A stretch of DNA of 64,000 bases from Alloyangia pacifica (GCF_900116195.1 NZ_FOZW01000007.1:248001-312000); one strand, 5' to 3'. Counted from the first letter of the stretch, positions 1-8,136 are shown. Notes: a model not told the origin generated them from the letters alone. Numbers and translations are program-made.

Positions 1-1104
1 GCCGACCGCTCGCCGACCGACTTCTACCAGCTCGACATGGAGATGAGCTTCGTCGAGCAGCAGGACGTCTTCGACACAATCTCTCCGGTGATCGCGGGCA
101 TCTTCGAGGAGTTCGGCGGTGGCCGGAAGGTCGACGCCCCCGGCGAATGGCCGCAGATCTCCTACCGCGATGCGGCGAAGTGGTACGGCACCGACAAGCC
201 CGACCTGCGCAACCCAATCAAGATGCAGGACTGCTCCGAGCACTTCCGCGGCTCCGGCTTCGCGATCTTCGCCAAACTGCTCGAGCAGGAAGGCACCGAG
301 GTCCGGGCCATCCCCGCGCCCACCGGCGGCTCGCGTAAGTTCTGCGACCGGATGAACGCCTTTGCCCAGAAAGAGGGTCTGCCCGGCATGGGCTACATCT
401 TCTGGCGCGACCAGGGCGAGGGCATCGAAGCGGCCGGCCCGCTCGCCAAGAACATCGGCCCGGAGCGCACCGAGGCGATCCGCCAGCAGCTCGGCCTCGA
501 CGTCGGCGACGCGGCCTTCTTCCTCGGCGGCAAGCCCTCGAGCTTCGAGCGCGTGGCGGGCAAGGCGCGCGACGTGATCGGTGCCGAGCTGGGCCTGACC
601 GAGACCGACCGTTTCGCCTTTGCCTGGATCGTCGACTTCCCGATCTACGAGAAGGACGACGAGACCGGCGACATCGACTTCGAGCACAACCCGTTCTCGA
701 TGCCGCAGGGTGGCATGGACGCGCTGAACGGCGATCCGCTCGACGTGCGTGGCTACCAGTACGACCTCGCCTGCAACGGCTACGAACTGGTCTCGGGCGC
801 GATCCGGAACCACAAGCCGGAGATCATGCTCAAGGCCTTCGAAATCGCCGGTTACGGCGAGGACGAGGTGAAGAGCCGCTTCGGCGCTCTCTATCAGGCC
901 TTCCACTACGGCGCCCCGCCGCACGGTGGCTGCGCGGCCGGCATCGACCGGATCGTTATGCTGCTGGCGGATGAGCAGAACATCCGCGAGGTCATCATGT
1001 TCCCGATGAACCAGCGCGCCGAGGACCTGATGATGCAGGCACCCTCCGTGCCTGCCTCGGACCAGCTGATGGAATTGTCGCTGCGGGTCATCCCGCAGGA
1101 GTGA
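1..1104 (+). CDS. aspS: Aspartyl-tRNA synthetase, C-terminal part (5' end outside window)
   Basis: Class II aminoacyl-tRNA synthetase that charges tRNA-Asp in the cytoplasm. The frame is already open at base 1, so the N-terminal anticodon-binding domain and class II motif 1 lie outside the window; 367 of roughly 590 residues are present. The visible part carries the bacterial insert domain (around [17 protein letters not shown]) and ends with class II motif 3 as [14 protein letters not shown], which identifies the family clearly. The reading frame is intact to a TGA stop. The last codons contain AGGAG, which serves as ribosome binding site for the endonuclease gene that follows, so the two genes are likely cotranscribed. 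Confidence 0.96.
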   Translation, partial: ADRSPTDFYQLDMEMSFVEQQDVFDTISPVIAGIFEEFGGGRKVDAPGEWPQISYRDAAKWYGTDKPDLRNPIKMQDCSEHFRGSGFAIFAKLLEQEGTEVRAIPAPTGGSRKFCDRMNAFAQKEGLPGMGYIFWRDQGEGIEAAGPLAKNIGPERTEAIRQQLGLDVGDAAFFLGGKPSSFERVAGKARDVIGAELGLTETDRFAFAWIVDFPIYEKDDETGDIDFEHNPFSMPQGGMDALNGDPLDVRGYQYDLACNGYELVSGAIRNHKPEIMLKAFEIAGYGEDEVKSRFGALYQAFHYGAPPHGGCAAGIDRIVMLLADEQNIREVIMFPMNQRAEDLMMQAPSVPASDQLMELSLRVIPQE

Positions 1105-1109
1105 CACCC

Positions 1110-1841
1110 ATGCTAGAGACGCTCAGATCCCGCGGCTTCGATGTCGAAGTGCGCAACCACGCCGCGGCGATCCTGAGCGTCGACTTCCCCGAGGAGACCG
1201 CCGAGCTGGTCGAGACGCTCTCGGAGTTCACAATCGAACTTTCAGAGCTGATCGCCGGCGGCGGCGGCGAGTCGGGGCAGACCCAGAGGTTGCGGCGCGC
1301 GCTCAGCGCCCGCGGCTGGGAAAAGCACAACTTCCTTGTTCAGACCATCGTCGACGGCGTTGAGCGCGAGGCGATCTCGCATGAGATCGACCACGTGCGC
1401 CGCGCCGGGGCGGGGCGGCTGGCGCTCGAGATCGAGTGGAACAACAAGGACCCGTTCTTCGACCGCGATCTCGAGAATTTCCAGCGCCTGCACGCGCAGT
1501 CGGCGATCTCTCTGGGGATCGTGGTGACCCGCGGCTCGACGTTGCAGGACCGCATGCTGCCGCGCATCCGCGGCTGGCTCGAGGCGCAGGGGCTGCAGTC
1601 CGAAGAGGACCTGCAGCGGCTCGGTATCGGTGATCGCACAGCCAAGCAGCGCGCCGCGGTCGAGGCGCAGGTGGCCAAGGGCATGACCTTCCCCGAAGCC
1701 TTTGCCCGCAAGTTCGTGGCCGACAAGTTCGGCACCGCGACGACCCATTGGTCGAAGTTGGAAGAGCGCGTGCGCCGCGGCGTCGGCAATCCGTGCCCGC
1801 TGGTGCTGATCGGCCTGCCGGACGCGATCCTGCTGGGCTGA
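1110..1841 (+). CDS. BglII/BstYI-family type II restriction endonuclease
   Basis: A 243-residue protein that resembles the BglII/BstYI group of type II restriction enzymes, which cut within sites of the RGATCY kind. The putative PD-(D/E)xK-like core is EIDHV followed about 13 residues later by LEIEWNNKD, giving an Asp and an ExE pair as metal ligands; known members have Asp then ExQ or ExE here. I prefer the ATG at 1110 over the GTG at 1101: AGGAG at 1097-1101 lies eight bases before the ATG, while the GTG is inside that motif. The gene is tightly coupled to aspS and converges on a DNA adenine methyltransferase gene, which supports a restriction-modification role. The actual recognition site cannot be read from sequence. 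Confidence 0.75.
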   Translation: MLETLRSRGFDVEVRNHAAAILSVDFPEETAELVETLSEFTIELSELIAGGGGESGQTQRLRRALSARGWEKHNFLVQTIVDGVEREAISHEIDHVRRAGAGRLALEIEWNNKDPFFDRDLENFQRLHAQSAISLGIVVTRGSTLQDRMLPRIRGWLEAQGLQSEEDLQRLGIGDRTAKQRAAVEAQVAKGMTFPEAFARKFVADKFGTATTHWSKLEERVRRGVGNPCPLVLIGLPDAILLG

Positions 1842-2032
1842 TGGGCGGAGGATAGCCGGGCGCGTGCCAGCCCGTGGGGGGGGCGCAGCTACATGCGTGG
1901 TTTGCGCTTTGATCCAGCCACGTCCGGATGACTTTCGAGCGGTGCGCTTCGCTGGAAAAGCGCCATCCCGCCGGGACCGGCAGGCGATTTCCGGGTGGCT
2001 TCGCTTTGAGTCCGGGCGGAACTGCGCCGCGG

Positions 2033-2665
2033 TTACTCCGCCGCGACGCTCGAATTGTAGCTGTAGGTCTTCCAGGTGGGCTTGTAGTCGGCGTCGGCCT
2101 GGTTGCCCCAGACCGTCCAGCCCTCGCGCACGCCACGTCCGAACATTTCGAGATAGGGCCCTTTCGAGCAGCTCTCGATCAGCGCGTATTGCTCGTCCGG
2201 CTTGCGCGAATGTTCGCGCTTGCGGGTCTGGATCATGTTGACCTGGCGACGTCCCGCGGCTTCGGTCCGGGCGTTCTTGCCGCGGGTGCCGAAGAGAAGC
2301 AGCTCGGTCACGTTGCGGAAGTAGAAGCCCACACCGCGCCCGTCGGAGCCGCCGTCCTTGCGGATCTTGTGCCAGACGATGTTCGACTTGTACTCGAAGC
2401 CCCAGGAGCTGAGCACCTGCAGACCCTCGGGCAGCAGCGCGTTGGGCACCCAGAGGTAGCAATGCGCCGTGTCCTGCAGGTGGTCGGCCACCGGCAGCGC
2501 GCAGATTTCCTCCAGCGTCATCGTGGGATAGCGCGCCAGGCGCTTGTGCTCGGGGGCCACCTTGCCGGTGCGGTTGGTGAACCGCCACGGCGGATCCGCC
2601 ATCACGGTGGCGAACCGGTCTTCCCCCAGGAACTCGGACAGATGTTGCGCGGCGCTTTGTGTCAT
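2033..2665 (-). CDS. MT-A70 family DNA N6-adenine methyltransferase
   Basis: S-adenosylmethionine-dependent methyltransferase of the MT-A70 family; bacterial members modify adenine N6 in DNA and often protect against a partner nuclease. The catalytic motif DPPW is at residues 24-27, and the central YLWVPN and FEYKSNIVWHK blocks fit the fold. Length is 210 residues from the ATG at 2665; an in-frame ATG 21 codons upstream would add an Arg-rich extension unlike the family start, so I rejected it. It converges on the BglII-like endonuclease gene with 191 bases between the two stops, which suggests that it is the cognate protective enzyme. M.BglII itself is a cytosine-N4 enzyme as I recall it, so the pairing would be of a different type. 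Confidence 0.82.
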   Translation of the reverse strand: MTQSAAQHLSEFLGEDRFATVMADPPWRFTNRTGKVAPEHKRLARYPTMTLEEICALPVADHLQDTAHCYLWVPNALLPEGLQVLSSWGFEYKSNIVWHKIRKDGGSDGRGVGFYFRNVTELLLFGTRGKNARTEAAGRRQVNMIQTRKREHSRKPDEQYALIESCSKGPYLEMFGRGVREGWTVWGNQADADYKPTWKTYSYNSSVAAE

Positions 2666-2903
2666 CGTCGAAATATAGCCCCCAGCTCGAGCAAATGTCA
2701 CGCGGCTTTCGCGCCCCGCGCAGGGCATTCGCGCTCTATGTCAGGTCGCGAACAAAAATGGAACGATTCGACGCTGGGGAAAGCTGGAAATTGCCTCGAC
2801 GTTGATCAGCGCAGCCCCGCCGTGCGGGCCCGCCATCGCCGCGGTACAGGCGCGCTTGAATGCTTCCGGTGGTCGGCTTGGTCGGGCCGGGCGCTGGCTC
2901 AGG

Positions 2904-2927
2904 GGGCGGGGCCTTTGCACCCCGCCC
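2904..2927. terminator. GC-rich hairpin after the hemerythrin gene
   Basis: Perfect 8-bp arms (2904-2911 and 2920-2927) around an 8-base loop, just past the 3' end of the minus-strand hemerythrin gene. There is no good T-run, so it may stabilise the mRNA end rather than terminate on its own. The rest of 2666-2937 shows no gene. Confidence 0.35.
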
Positions 2928-2937
2928 GGGGACCAGT

Positions 2938-3414
2938 TCAGTCTTCCAGATGATCTTCCTTTTTCTTCTCGATCAGCCCAAGTTCCTTTTCCTTGCGGTC
3001 GAGAAAGCGCTTGCCGTAGGCGTCGTTGTCCTCTTCGCCGACGACCTTTCGGGCACGGGTAAAGACCTCCTCCTCCTCTTCCTCCATGTGGTGCTCGTAG
3101 TCGTGCTTGAGCGTGCGGAAGCGGGTCAGCCACCCGGGCGAGGACATGTCCATTTCGTTCAGCTCCTCGAGAATCTCGTCCATCTCGGCGTGCTCGTGGA
3201 CCGAGTGGCGGGCGGCGTCCTGACCCCAAGTGTGCTTCATCAGCTCCGAGTAGAATTCCTCTTCCTCGGCGGCGGAGTGGGACTTGATGTCGCGATAGAA
3301 GGTCTCCCAGGCTTCGCGCCGCTCGGAGCTGTTGCCCTCGGTCGCGTCGATGCGGTCGAGCAGGGCGCGGTGGGTTTCATGGTCCTTCTTGATGGCGTCG
3401 TAGATCGAGGTCAT
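2938..3414 (-). CDS. Hemerythrin HHE-domain cation-binding protein
   Basis: Cytoplasmic four-helix protein of 158 residues with the HHE/hemerythrin pattern that binds a di-iron centre. Candidate ligands are H12 and H15 (KKDHETH), H46 and E50 (KSHSAAEE), H73/H75 (HEHAEMDE) and H104/H108/H109 before an acidic run. Family members bind oxygen or nitric oxide or take part in iron-sulfur repair, but the exact role here is unknown. The ATG at 3414 has GGAG seven bases upstream. The C-terminus is highly charged (KEKELGLIEKKKEDHLED). No operon partner is evident; the neighbour upstream is a response regulator on the same strand, 85 bases away. Confidence 0.88.
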   Translation of the reverse strand: MTSIYDAIKKDHETHRALLDRIDATEGNSSERREAWETFYRDIKSHSAAEEEEFYSELMKHTWGQDAARHSVHEHAEMDEILEELNEMDMSSPGWLTRFRTLKHDYEHHMEEEEEEVFTRARKVVGEEDNDAYGKRFLDRKEKELGLIEKKKEDHLED

Positions 3415-3499
3415 GGGGGCTCTCCGCGGAAGATAGCAGTCGAGCCCGAAACGCGCGATGGGCCAGCCCGGTTCCGGGCGGCGTTTGCGACGCCTCTCT

Positions 3500-4264
3500 T
3501 CAGATTGCGAGGCGACCTGCCATGCGGTGCTGCAGCAGCGCGGCGAGCCGCGCGACCGCCTGCGCCGTCTGGCGCTGTTCGGTACGTGCCGCCGCAAGCG
3601 CGAGCGCGGCGCTTTCCAGCGTCGGGTCATCGGCGGAGCGGGCGAGACCGGTCAGGAACTGCGCGAGGTAGTCTACCAGCCACGGCTCGGCAGCCTTCTG
3701 AAGCAACGCCGCAGCATGGGCGATGTCATCCTGGAACGCCAGCGGGTCGGGATGGATCGGGTCGTCGGATACCAGCCGGATGCCGCCGGGCTTGCGGCTG
3801 TCGGGCAGCGCCGAGATGATCGCGTTCTGGAAGTCCAGCAGGCTGCGCAGGGGTTTTTCGAGAAACCCGTCGGCCCCGGCGGCGCGCAGCATGTTCTCGG
3901 CGAAAGGGTCGCCGCTGATTCCGAGGATCACCGGCAGGCGCGGACTGCGCACCGCCAGTTCGGCGATCAGATCAACGCCCGACCCGTCGGGCAGGCCGAG
4001 ATCGATCACCGCCACGGTGGGACGATAGAGCGACAGGTGCCGCCGCGCCGCCTGAAGGCAGTCCGCCCGGCGAATCCGTGCGCCGCTGCGGAGCGCCATG
4101 AGACGCAGCGCATCGCAGGCGTAGCGGCTGTCTTCCACCGCGAGCACGGTCATGCCGAGCAGCGGCCGCGTGGCGGTCGGCCGAGGGGGAAAGGGCGAAT
4201 TTCGGTCGCTACCGGTCAGCTCTCTGCCAGTCATCTCGCTATTGGTCATCTCACTGTCGGTCAT
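3500..4264 (-). CDS. Response regulator receiver-domain protein
   Basis: A 254-residue protein with one CheY-like receiver domain at about residues 38-155. The acidic pair is E44-D45, the phosphoacceptor D88 (VIDLGLPDG), the switch Ser S117 and the conserved Lys K137 (LEKPL). The C-terminal 100 residues are helical and Ala/Leu-rich without a DNA-binding domain that I recognise, so output may be through protein contact. The first 20 residues are four imperfect copies of a five-residue unit (MTDSE, MTNSE, MTGRE, LTGSD). GGAGAAGG sits just before the ATG at 4264, supporting that start, but in-frame ATGs at residues 6, 11 and 38 make the true N-terminus uncertain. A CtrA-like box lies about 80 bases upstream. 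No histidine kinase gene is adjacent. Confidence 0.85.
   Translation of the reverse strand: MTDSEMTNSEMTGRELTGSDRNSPFPPRPTATRPLLGMTVLAVEDSRYACDALRLMALRSGARIRRADCLQAARRHLSLYRPTVAVIDLGLPDGSGVDLIAELAVRSPRLPVILGISGDPFAENMLRAAGADGFLEKPLRSLLDFQNAIISALPDSRKPGGIRLVSDDPIHPDPLAFQDDIAHAAALLQKAAEPWLVDYLAQFLTGLARSADDPTLESAALALAAARTEQRQTAQAVARLAALLQHRMAGRLAI
4205..4264 (-). repeat. Four imperfect 15-bp tandem repeats at the start of the response regulator gene
   Basis: Codons 1-20 consist of four in-frame 15-bp units that encode MTDSE, MTNSE, MTGRE and LTGSD. The first three units each begin with an ATG, giving alternative starts after slippage. Confidence 0.7.
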
Positions 4265-4343
4265 GCTGGCCTTCTCCGCTTGGATCGGTCGGTTCGGTCG
4301 TTGTGATGCCGTGGCCGGGCGCGACCATCCTGCGCCCCCTTGG

Positions 4344-4358
4344 CTAATGGGCGGTTAA
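4344..4358 (-). promoter_or_regulatory. CtrA-like binding box (TTAA-N7-TTAG)
   Basis: Read on the minus strand the site is TTAACCGCCCATTAG, one base off the CtrA full-site consensus TTAA-N7-TTAA. It lies 80 bases before the response regulator start on the minus strand and 75 bases before the epimerase start on the plus strand. TTAA is rare in this GC-rich DNA, and the same pattern recurs at 50099. Confidence 0.5.
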
Positions 4359-4432
4359 TGGACGCACCCGCTTGCGGGGCAGGGCCCCGTCGCGCGATAA
4401 CCGGGCGACGCGAGGATTCGAGGGAGAGTGTC

Positions 4433-4837
4433 ATGATCGGTCGTCTCAACCATGTCGCCATTGCCGTGCCGGACCTGGAGGCCGCCTCGGCGATGTACCG
4501 CGACACGCTGGGGGCATCTGTCGGTGCACCGCAGGACGAGCCGGACCATGGTGTGACGGTGGTCTTCATCGAGCTGCCGAACACCAAGATCGAGCTGCTC
4601 TACCCGCTCGGCGACGAATCCCCGATCAAGGGTTTCCTGGACAAGAACCCCTCGGGCGGCATCCACCATGTCTGCTACGAGGTCGATGACATCCTCGCCG
4701 CGCGCGATCACCTGAAGGCACAGGGGGCGCGGGTGCTCGGCAATGGCGAGCCGAAGATCGGCGCGCATGGCAAGCCGGTTCTGTTCCTGCATCCGAAGGA
4801 TTTCCAGGGCACGCTGGTCGAGCTGGAACAGGTCTGA
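4433..4837 (+). CDS. mce: Methylmalonyl-CoA epimerase
   Basis: Interconverts the 2R and 2S forms of methylmalonyl-CoA in the propionyl-CoA to succinyl-CoA route. The 134-residue protein is a two-module vicinal-oxygen-chelate (glyoxalase-like) protein: metal-ligand regions RLNHVAIAV (H7), GGIHHVCYEVDD and LVELEQV at the C-terminus are all present, and the length is that of the family. The start is the ATG at 4433, preceded by GAGGGAGAG. It is followed after nine bases by a DUF1467 gene on the same strand, an arrangement I recall from other alphaproteobacteria. The propionate pathway fits a marine heterotroph that degrades branched-chain amino acids. Confidence 0.93.
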   Translation: MIGRLNHVAIAVPDLEAASAMYRDTLGASVGAPQDEPDHGVTVVFIELPNTKIELLYPLGDESPIKGFLDKNPSGGIHHVCYEVDDILAARDHLKAQGARVLGNGEPKIGAHGKPVLFLHPKDFQGTLVELEQV

Positions 4838-4846
4838 GAACGCGTC

Positions 4847-5140
4847 ATGGCAATCACCTCCGGCATCGTTCTCTTCGCGGTCATCTGGTTCATGACCTTC
4901 CTTTGCGTGATTCCCGTGCGGCTCAAGACGCAGGGGGATCTTGGTGAGGTCGTCCCCGGCACCCACGCCGGCAGCCCCGAGGTGCACAACCTCAAGCGCA
5001 AGGCGTGGATCACAACGGGCATCTCGGTGGTGCTCTGGGGAATTTTCGCGGGGATCATCTTCAGCGGGATGATCAGCGTCCGGGACATCGACGGCTGGAT
5101 GTTCAACCGGATGGGACCGCCGGTGACGGCTGGCGAGTGA
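4847..5140 (+). CDS. DUF1467 family membrane protein
   Basis: Small inner-membrane protein of 97 residues with two hydrophobic helices (about residues 5-21 and 53-75). Between them lies the conserved segment IPVRLKTQGDLGEVVPGTH, which defines the DUF1467 family of alphaproteobacteria. Function is unknown. It starts nine bases after the epimerase gene and probably shares its mRNA. Confidence 0.85.
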   Translation: MAITSGIVLFAVIWFMTFLCVIPVRLKTQGDLGEVVPGTHAGSPEVHNLKRKAWITTGISVVLWGIFAGIIFSGMISVRDIDGWMFNRMGPPVTAGE

Positions 5141-5171
5141 CCCCGCCAGCCCGGGAGTTTAGCCTGTTTGT

Positions 5172-5873
5172 CTAGCCGGCGGGGCGTTCGCCCTGCAGCC
5201 GGTGGTAGAGGTGGGTGAAGGTGGCCGCCCCGAGGATCGGGATCAGCAGGTTCACCAGCGGCACGGAGAGCGGCAGTGCCATCAGCACCCCGGCGATCCA
5301 GATCGTCACGAGGTGGCGGCGACGCAGCACGGTCGCCTGCTCGCGCCCGACCCGGCGCATCGCCGCGAGGGTGAAATATTCCCGTCCCAGCAGGAAGCCG
5401 TTCAGCCCCCAGAAGATGAAGGGCGCGAAGGGCGCGAAGAAGATGTAGAGCACCAGCGCCACGAGGTTGGCGGCGATCATCACGCCGAGGAAGCTCAGCG
5501 TGTCGCGCAGGGCCTCGCCCCAGCTCACCTCATAGGCCGGGCCGAGCGAAGGGTAATGTCGGTCCTCGACCGCCTGCGCCACGTCGTCGAGGAAGAACGA
5601 GGTGATCGCCGAGGCGACGGGCACCATCAGCACCACCGAGAGCAACATCATCAGCGGCACGGCGCCCCAGCTGATCGCCGTGTCGACCCAGGTGACCTCG
5701 CCGATCCAAGGCAGCGAGACAGTGTCGCCGACCAACCAGCCGACGACGGTGACGAAGACGAAATAGATCAGCACGAAGAGCCCGATAGTCAGGCCGAGCC
5801 CCTTCAGGAGCACAGAGCGGAAACGCGGGTCGCCGATCTGGCCGATGGCGGCGAGGAAGGACGCGGGGATCAT
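5172..5873 (-). CDS. EI24/CysZ-like integral membrane protein
   Basis: A 233-residue polytopic inner-membrane protein of the EI24 domain family, to which the sulfate transporter CysZ belongs. Hydrophobic helices are visible at about residues 25-50, 68-93, 130-165 and 190-215; the NGFLLGREYFTLAAMRR segment is the conserved signature. Substrate is not predictable from sequence, and no sulfur-assimilation gene is near. The start codon overlaps the stop of the upstream nitroreductase gene by four bases (ATGA), so the two are translationally coupled. It converges on the DUF1467 gene with 31 bases between stops. Confidence 0.82.
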   Translation of the reverse strand: MIPASFLAAIGQIGDPRFRSVLLKGLGLTIGLFVLIYFVFVTVVGWLVGDTVSLPWIGEVTWVDTAISWGAVPLMMLLSVVLMVPVASAITSFFLDDVAQAVEDRHYPSLGPAYEVSWGEALRDTLSFLGVMIAANLVALVLYIFFAPFAPFIFWGLNGFLLGREYFTLAAMRRVGREQATVLRRRHLVTIWIAGVLMALPLSVPLVNLLIPILGAATFTHLYHRLQGERPAG

Positions 5874-6448
5874 GCGTCCATCCAGGTGGTGATCGCTTCG
5901 AGGTCGGGGCGCGGGCGCTCCGGTGGGGCGGAGGTCTCGGTACCGATGTGGATGAAGCCCGCAACGCGCTCGTTTTCGGCCAGTCCAAGCGTCTCTTCGA
6001 CGAAGGCGCGGTCGTGCGAGGCCCAGCCGGTCAGCCAGTTGGCGCCCCAGCCCGAGGCCAGCGCGGCGTTAAGCAGCGCGAGGCAAACGGCCCCGGCGGA
6101 ATAGGTCTGTTCCAGCGGCGGGATTTTCGGGCTGTCCTTCTGCACCTCGATCACCGCGACGCAGAGCGGGCTGTCGGCAAAGGCGGCGCGGGCCTTGGCA
6201 GCCTGGTCCTCGTCGACACCCAGCGCGGCGGCGCGGGCGGTGACCGCCCCGGCCATGCGGTCGAGCGCGCCGCGCTCCAGCACGATGAAGCGCCAGGGCT
6301 CGAGCTTGCCGTGATCCGGCGTGCGCGCGGCGGCGGTGAGCAGCGGCAACAATGCCTCGCGGTCCGGCGCCGGTCCGGTCAGGGTCTTGGCCGGGCGCGA
6401 GCGCCGGCTGAGCAGGAAGTCCATCGCCTGCGGGTTGGGGGTGAGCAT
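5870..6448 (-). CDS. Nitroreductase family protein (YdjA-like)
   Basis: FMN-dependent oxidoreductase of 192 residues, the short YdjA-like branch of the nitroreductase superfamily. Hallmarks are the N-terminal FLLSRRSRPAK (FMN phosphate contact), RTPDHGKLEPWRFIVL, and the GWGANWLTGWAS and GFIHIGT segments near the C-terminus. These enzymes use NAD(P)H to reduce nitro or quinone compounds; the physiological substrate is unknown. It is the first gene of a two-gene unit with the EI24 protein. The 277 bases upstream (6449-6725) hold no gene that I can support. Confidence 0.88.
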   Translation of the reverse strand: MLTPNPQAMDFLLSRRSRPAKTLTGPAPDREALLPLLTAAARTPDHGKLEPWRFIVLERGALDRMAGAVTARAAALGVDEDQAAKARAAFADSPLCVAVIEVQKDSPKIPPLEQTYSAGAVCLALLNAALASGWGANWLTGWASHDRAFVEETLGLAENERVAGFIHIGTETSAPPERPRPDLEAITTWMDA

Positions 6449-6725
6449 CGCCGTCTCCTCATTCAGTTGCCCCCTATGTCAGGCTTTGGCGGCGCGGATT
6501 CAACCGGTTGCAACGTGCGGGGCCAATGAGCCGGGTGCAAGTCGAGCCGGGCGGGCAGCGTTCAACGGGCTTGAGCCGTTCGTGCCACTTTGGATGATCG
6601 CTCGTCTGGTGACTTTGCCTTGCGGCCCGGGGAAGGAGTCTTTGTAGTGGTCCGAGAGCAGAGCGGCCCGGAGGTCGTGCTCTTCTGCCTCTTGAATGCT
6701 AGACGGGTCGCGAAGGAGCCCCGCC

Positions 6726-6983
6726 ATGGCCAAGCCCGACCTCACCCATCTCGCCGCGCCGGGCACGGTGCTGGAGCTGCGCGTCACGCCCAAGGCGTCG
6801 CGCAATGAGATCCGCGAGGAGGAGGGGCAGATCCGCGTCTATGTCACCACCGTTCCGGAGAACGGCAAGGCAAACGAGGCGGTGGTCAAGCTGCTGTCCA
6901 AGGCGCTGGGGGTGCCGAAGTCACGGCTCACGCTGGTCCGCGGCGCGACGTCGCGGGACAAGGCCTTCCGGGTCGAGGGGTGA
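6726..6983 (+). CDS. DUF167 (YggU-like) family protein
   Basis: Small soluble protein of 85 residues from the ATG at 6726, which is preceded by GGAG at good spacing; an upstream in-frame start at 6696 lacks this. The family signature is clear: LELRVTPKASRNEI, then YVTTVPENGKANEAVVKLLSKALGVPKS and LVRGATSRDKAF. The structure is known for orthologues but not a function. Its stop abuts the stop of the convergent small gene that follows. Confidence 0.9.
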   Translation: MAKPDLTHLAAPGTVLELRVTPKASRNEIREEEGQIRVYVTTVPENGKANEAVVKLLSKALGVPKSRLTLVRGATSRDKAFRVEG

Positions 6984-7229
6984 TTACCCCTCGCCGTCTT
7001 CAGGCTGCCGTGTGTAGACGCCCTCGGGCAGGCTGATCGCGGCGGCGAGATCACGCATCTGGGTCATCGAGAGCGTGATCTTGTTCACCCTGTCGGTGCG
7101 CGGATCATACTGCTCGACCGTGACGCATTCCTCGAAGCTCGAGACAATGACGTCTTCCTGCAGATGCGGTTCGCCCTCGTCGACGAGGGTGACCACGGTG
7201 GCGTCGAATTCGTGCTCTACACTGAACAT
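6984..7229 (-). CDS. Small acidic conserved hypothetical protein
   Basis: An 81-residue acidic protein with no domain that I recognise. It contains HEFDATVVTLVDEG and a predicted beta-rich middle (DVIVSSFEECVTVEQYD), no signal peptide and no membrane helix. Codon use matches the neighbours, and it abuts the DUF167 stop tail to tail without overlap, which favours a real gene. The ribosome binding site before the ATG at 7229 is weak. I cannot suggest a function. Confidence 0.6.
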   Translation of the reverse strand: MFSVEHEFDATVVTLVDEGEPHLQEDVIVSSFEECVTVEQYDPRTDRVNKITLSMTQMRDLAAAISLPEGVYTRQPEDGEG

Positions 7230-7381
7230 GAGAGCAGCCTAGACCTGCCGCCCCGCACCGCACAATCCACAAAATCTACGATGCCTCCGCAAAGCCTCGG
7301 GGGGCGCACTGAAAGCACAATGCTGCCACCCTGCGCGCGCTGCACTGGCGCCGGGGCGCGCCGCCGCCTATCCTTGCCTTC

Positions 7382-8134
7382 ATGACCCGAACCGGAGCGA
7401 CCCGCCGCATGCGCCGACTACTGCCTCTCCTCTTCGTCCTCGCCTCCGGCCTTGTCTCGGCTTGTACCGTGGCGCCGATCTCCTCGGTCCCGACGCGGGG
7501 CAGCGATCCGCTCTCGGGGACCGGCTCCCGCGCGGCGCAGCAGTTCACCGAGGTGGTCCACAGGGTCGAGCCGGTGGCCGAGAACCAATGCCGAAACTAC
7601 ACGCGCGGCGGCACGAACTGCGATTTTCTCATCGTCGTGGACGACCGCCCGGACGAGACGCCGAACGCCTTCCAGACCCGTGACAGCCAGGGGCGGCCGG
7701 TACTGGCCTTCAACCTTGCGCTGATCCGCGAGGCGCAGAACGCCGACGAGCTGGCCTTCGTCATGGGGCACGAGGCCTCGCACCACATTCTTGGCCACCT
7801 CGACCGCGTGCAGGAAGATGCGGCCATCGGTGCGATCATCTTCTCGGGCATCGCGGCGATGACCGGCGCGGACGAGGCGTCCGTGCGCAGCGCCGAGGAA
7901 TTCGGCGCCTCGGTGGGGGCCCGCACCTTTACCAAGAACTACGAGCTGGAGGCGGACGAGCTGGGAACGGTAATCACCCTGCGCAGCGGGTTCGATGCGA
8001 TTCGCGGGGCGCGGTTCTTCGAGCGCCTGCCGGATCCGGGCAACCGTTTCCTGGGGACCCACCCGCCGAACGGCGCGCGAATCGAGGCGGTCCGGCGCAC
8101 TGTCGAGGCCTATCGGTCCGGCGGTGGGGTCTGA
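7382..8134 (+). CDS. M48 family metalloprotease, lipoprotein
   Basis: Zinc metallopeptidase of 250 residues related to the BepA/LoiP group, which works on outer-membrane proteins in the periplasm. An N-terminal signal ends in the lipobox LVSAC (Cys 28), so the protein is probably lipid-anchored. The zinc-binding HExxH is HEASH at residues 130-134, and the third ligand is probably E190 in the ELEADELG helix. The C-terminal THPPNGARIEAVRRT is the usual M48 tail. The ATG at 7382 has no strong ribosome binding site; the ATG at 7409 would still keep the signal peptide. It stops three bases before an FNR box that belongs to the next unit. Confidence 0.88.
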   Translation: MTRTGATRRMRRLLPLLFVLASGLVSACTVAPISSVPTRGSDPLSGTGSRAAQQFTEVVHRVEPVAENQCRNYTRGGTNCDFLIVVDDRPDETPNAFQTRDSQGRPVLAFNLALIREAQNADELAFVMGHEASHHILGHLDRVQEDAAIGAIIFSGIAAMTGADEASVRSAEEFGASVGARTFTKNYELEADELGTVITLRSGFDAIRGARFFERLPDPGNRFLGTHPPNGARIEAVRRTVEAYRSGGGV

Positions 8135-8136
8135 CG

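Noticed and set aside
2640-2728. Longer start for the MT-A70 methyltransferase (ATG at 2728)
   Set aside because: The extra 21 residues are Arg-rich and would not match the family; the start at 2665 gives a normal N-terminus.
6500-6805. Possible 101-codon minus-strand gene in the gap before the DUF167 gene
   Set aside because: It overlaps the start of a well-supported gene, lacks a domain and has atypical composition. I also checked this gap for a tRNA or other small RNA and found no convincing cloverleaf or terminator.
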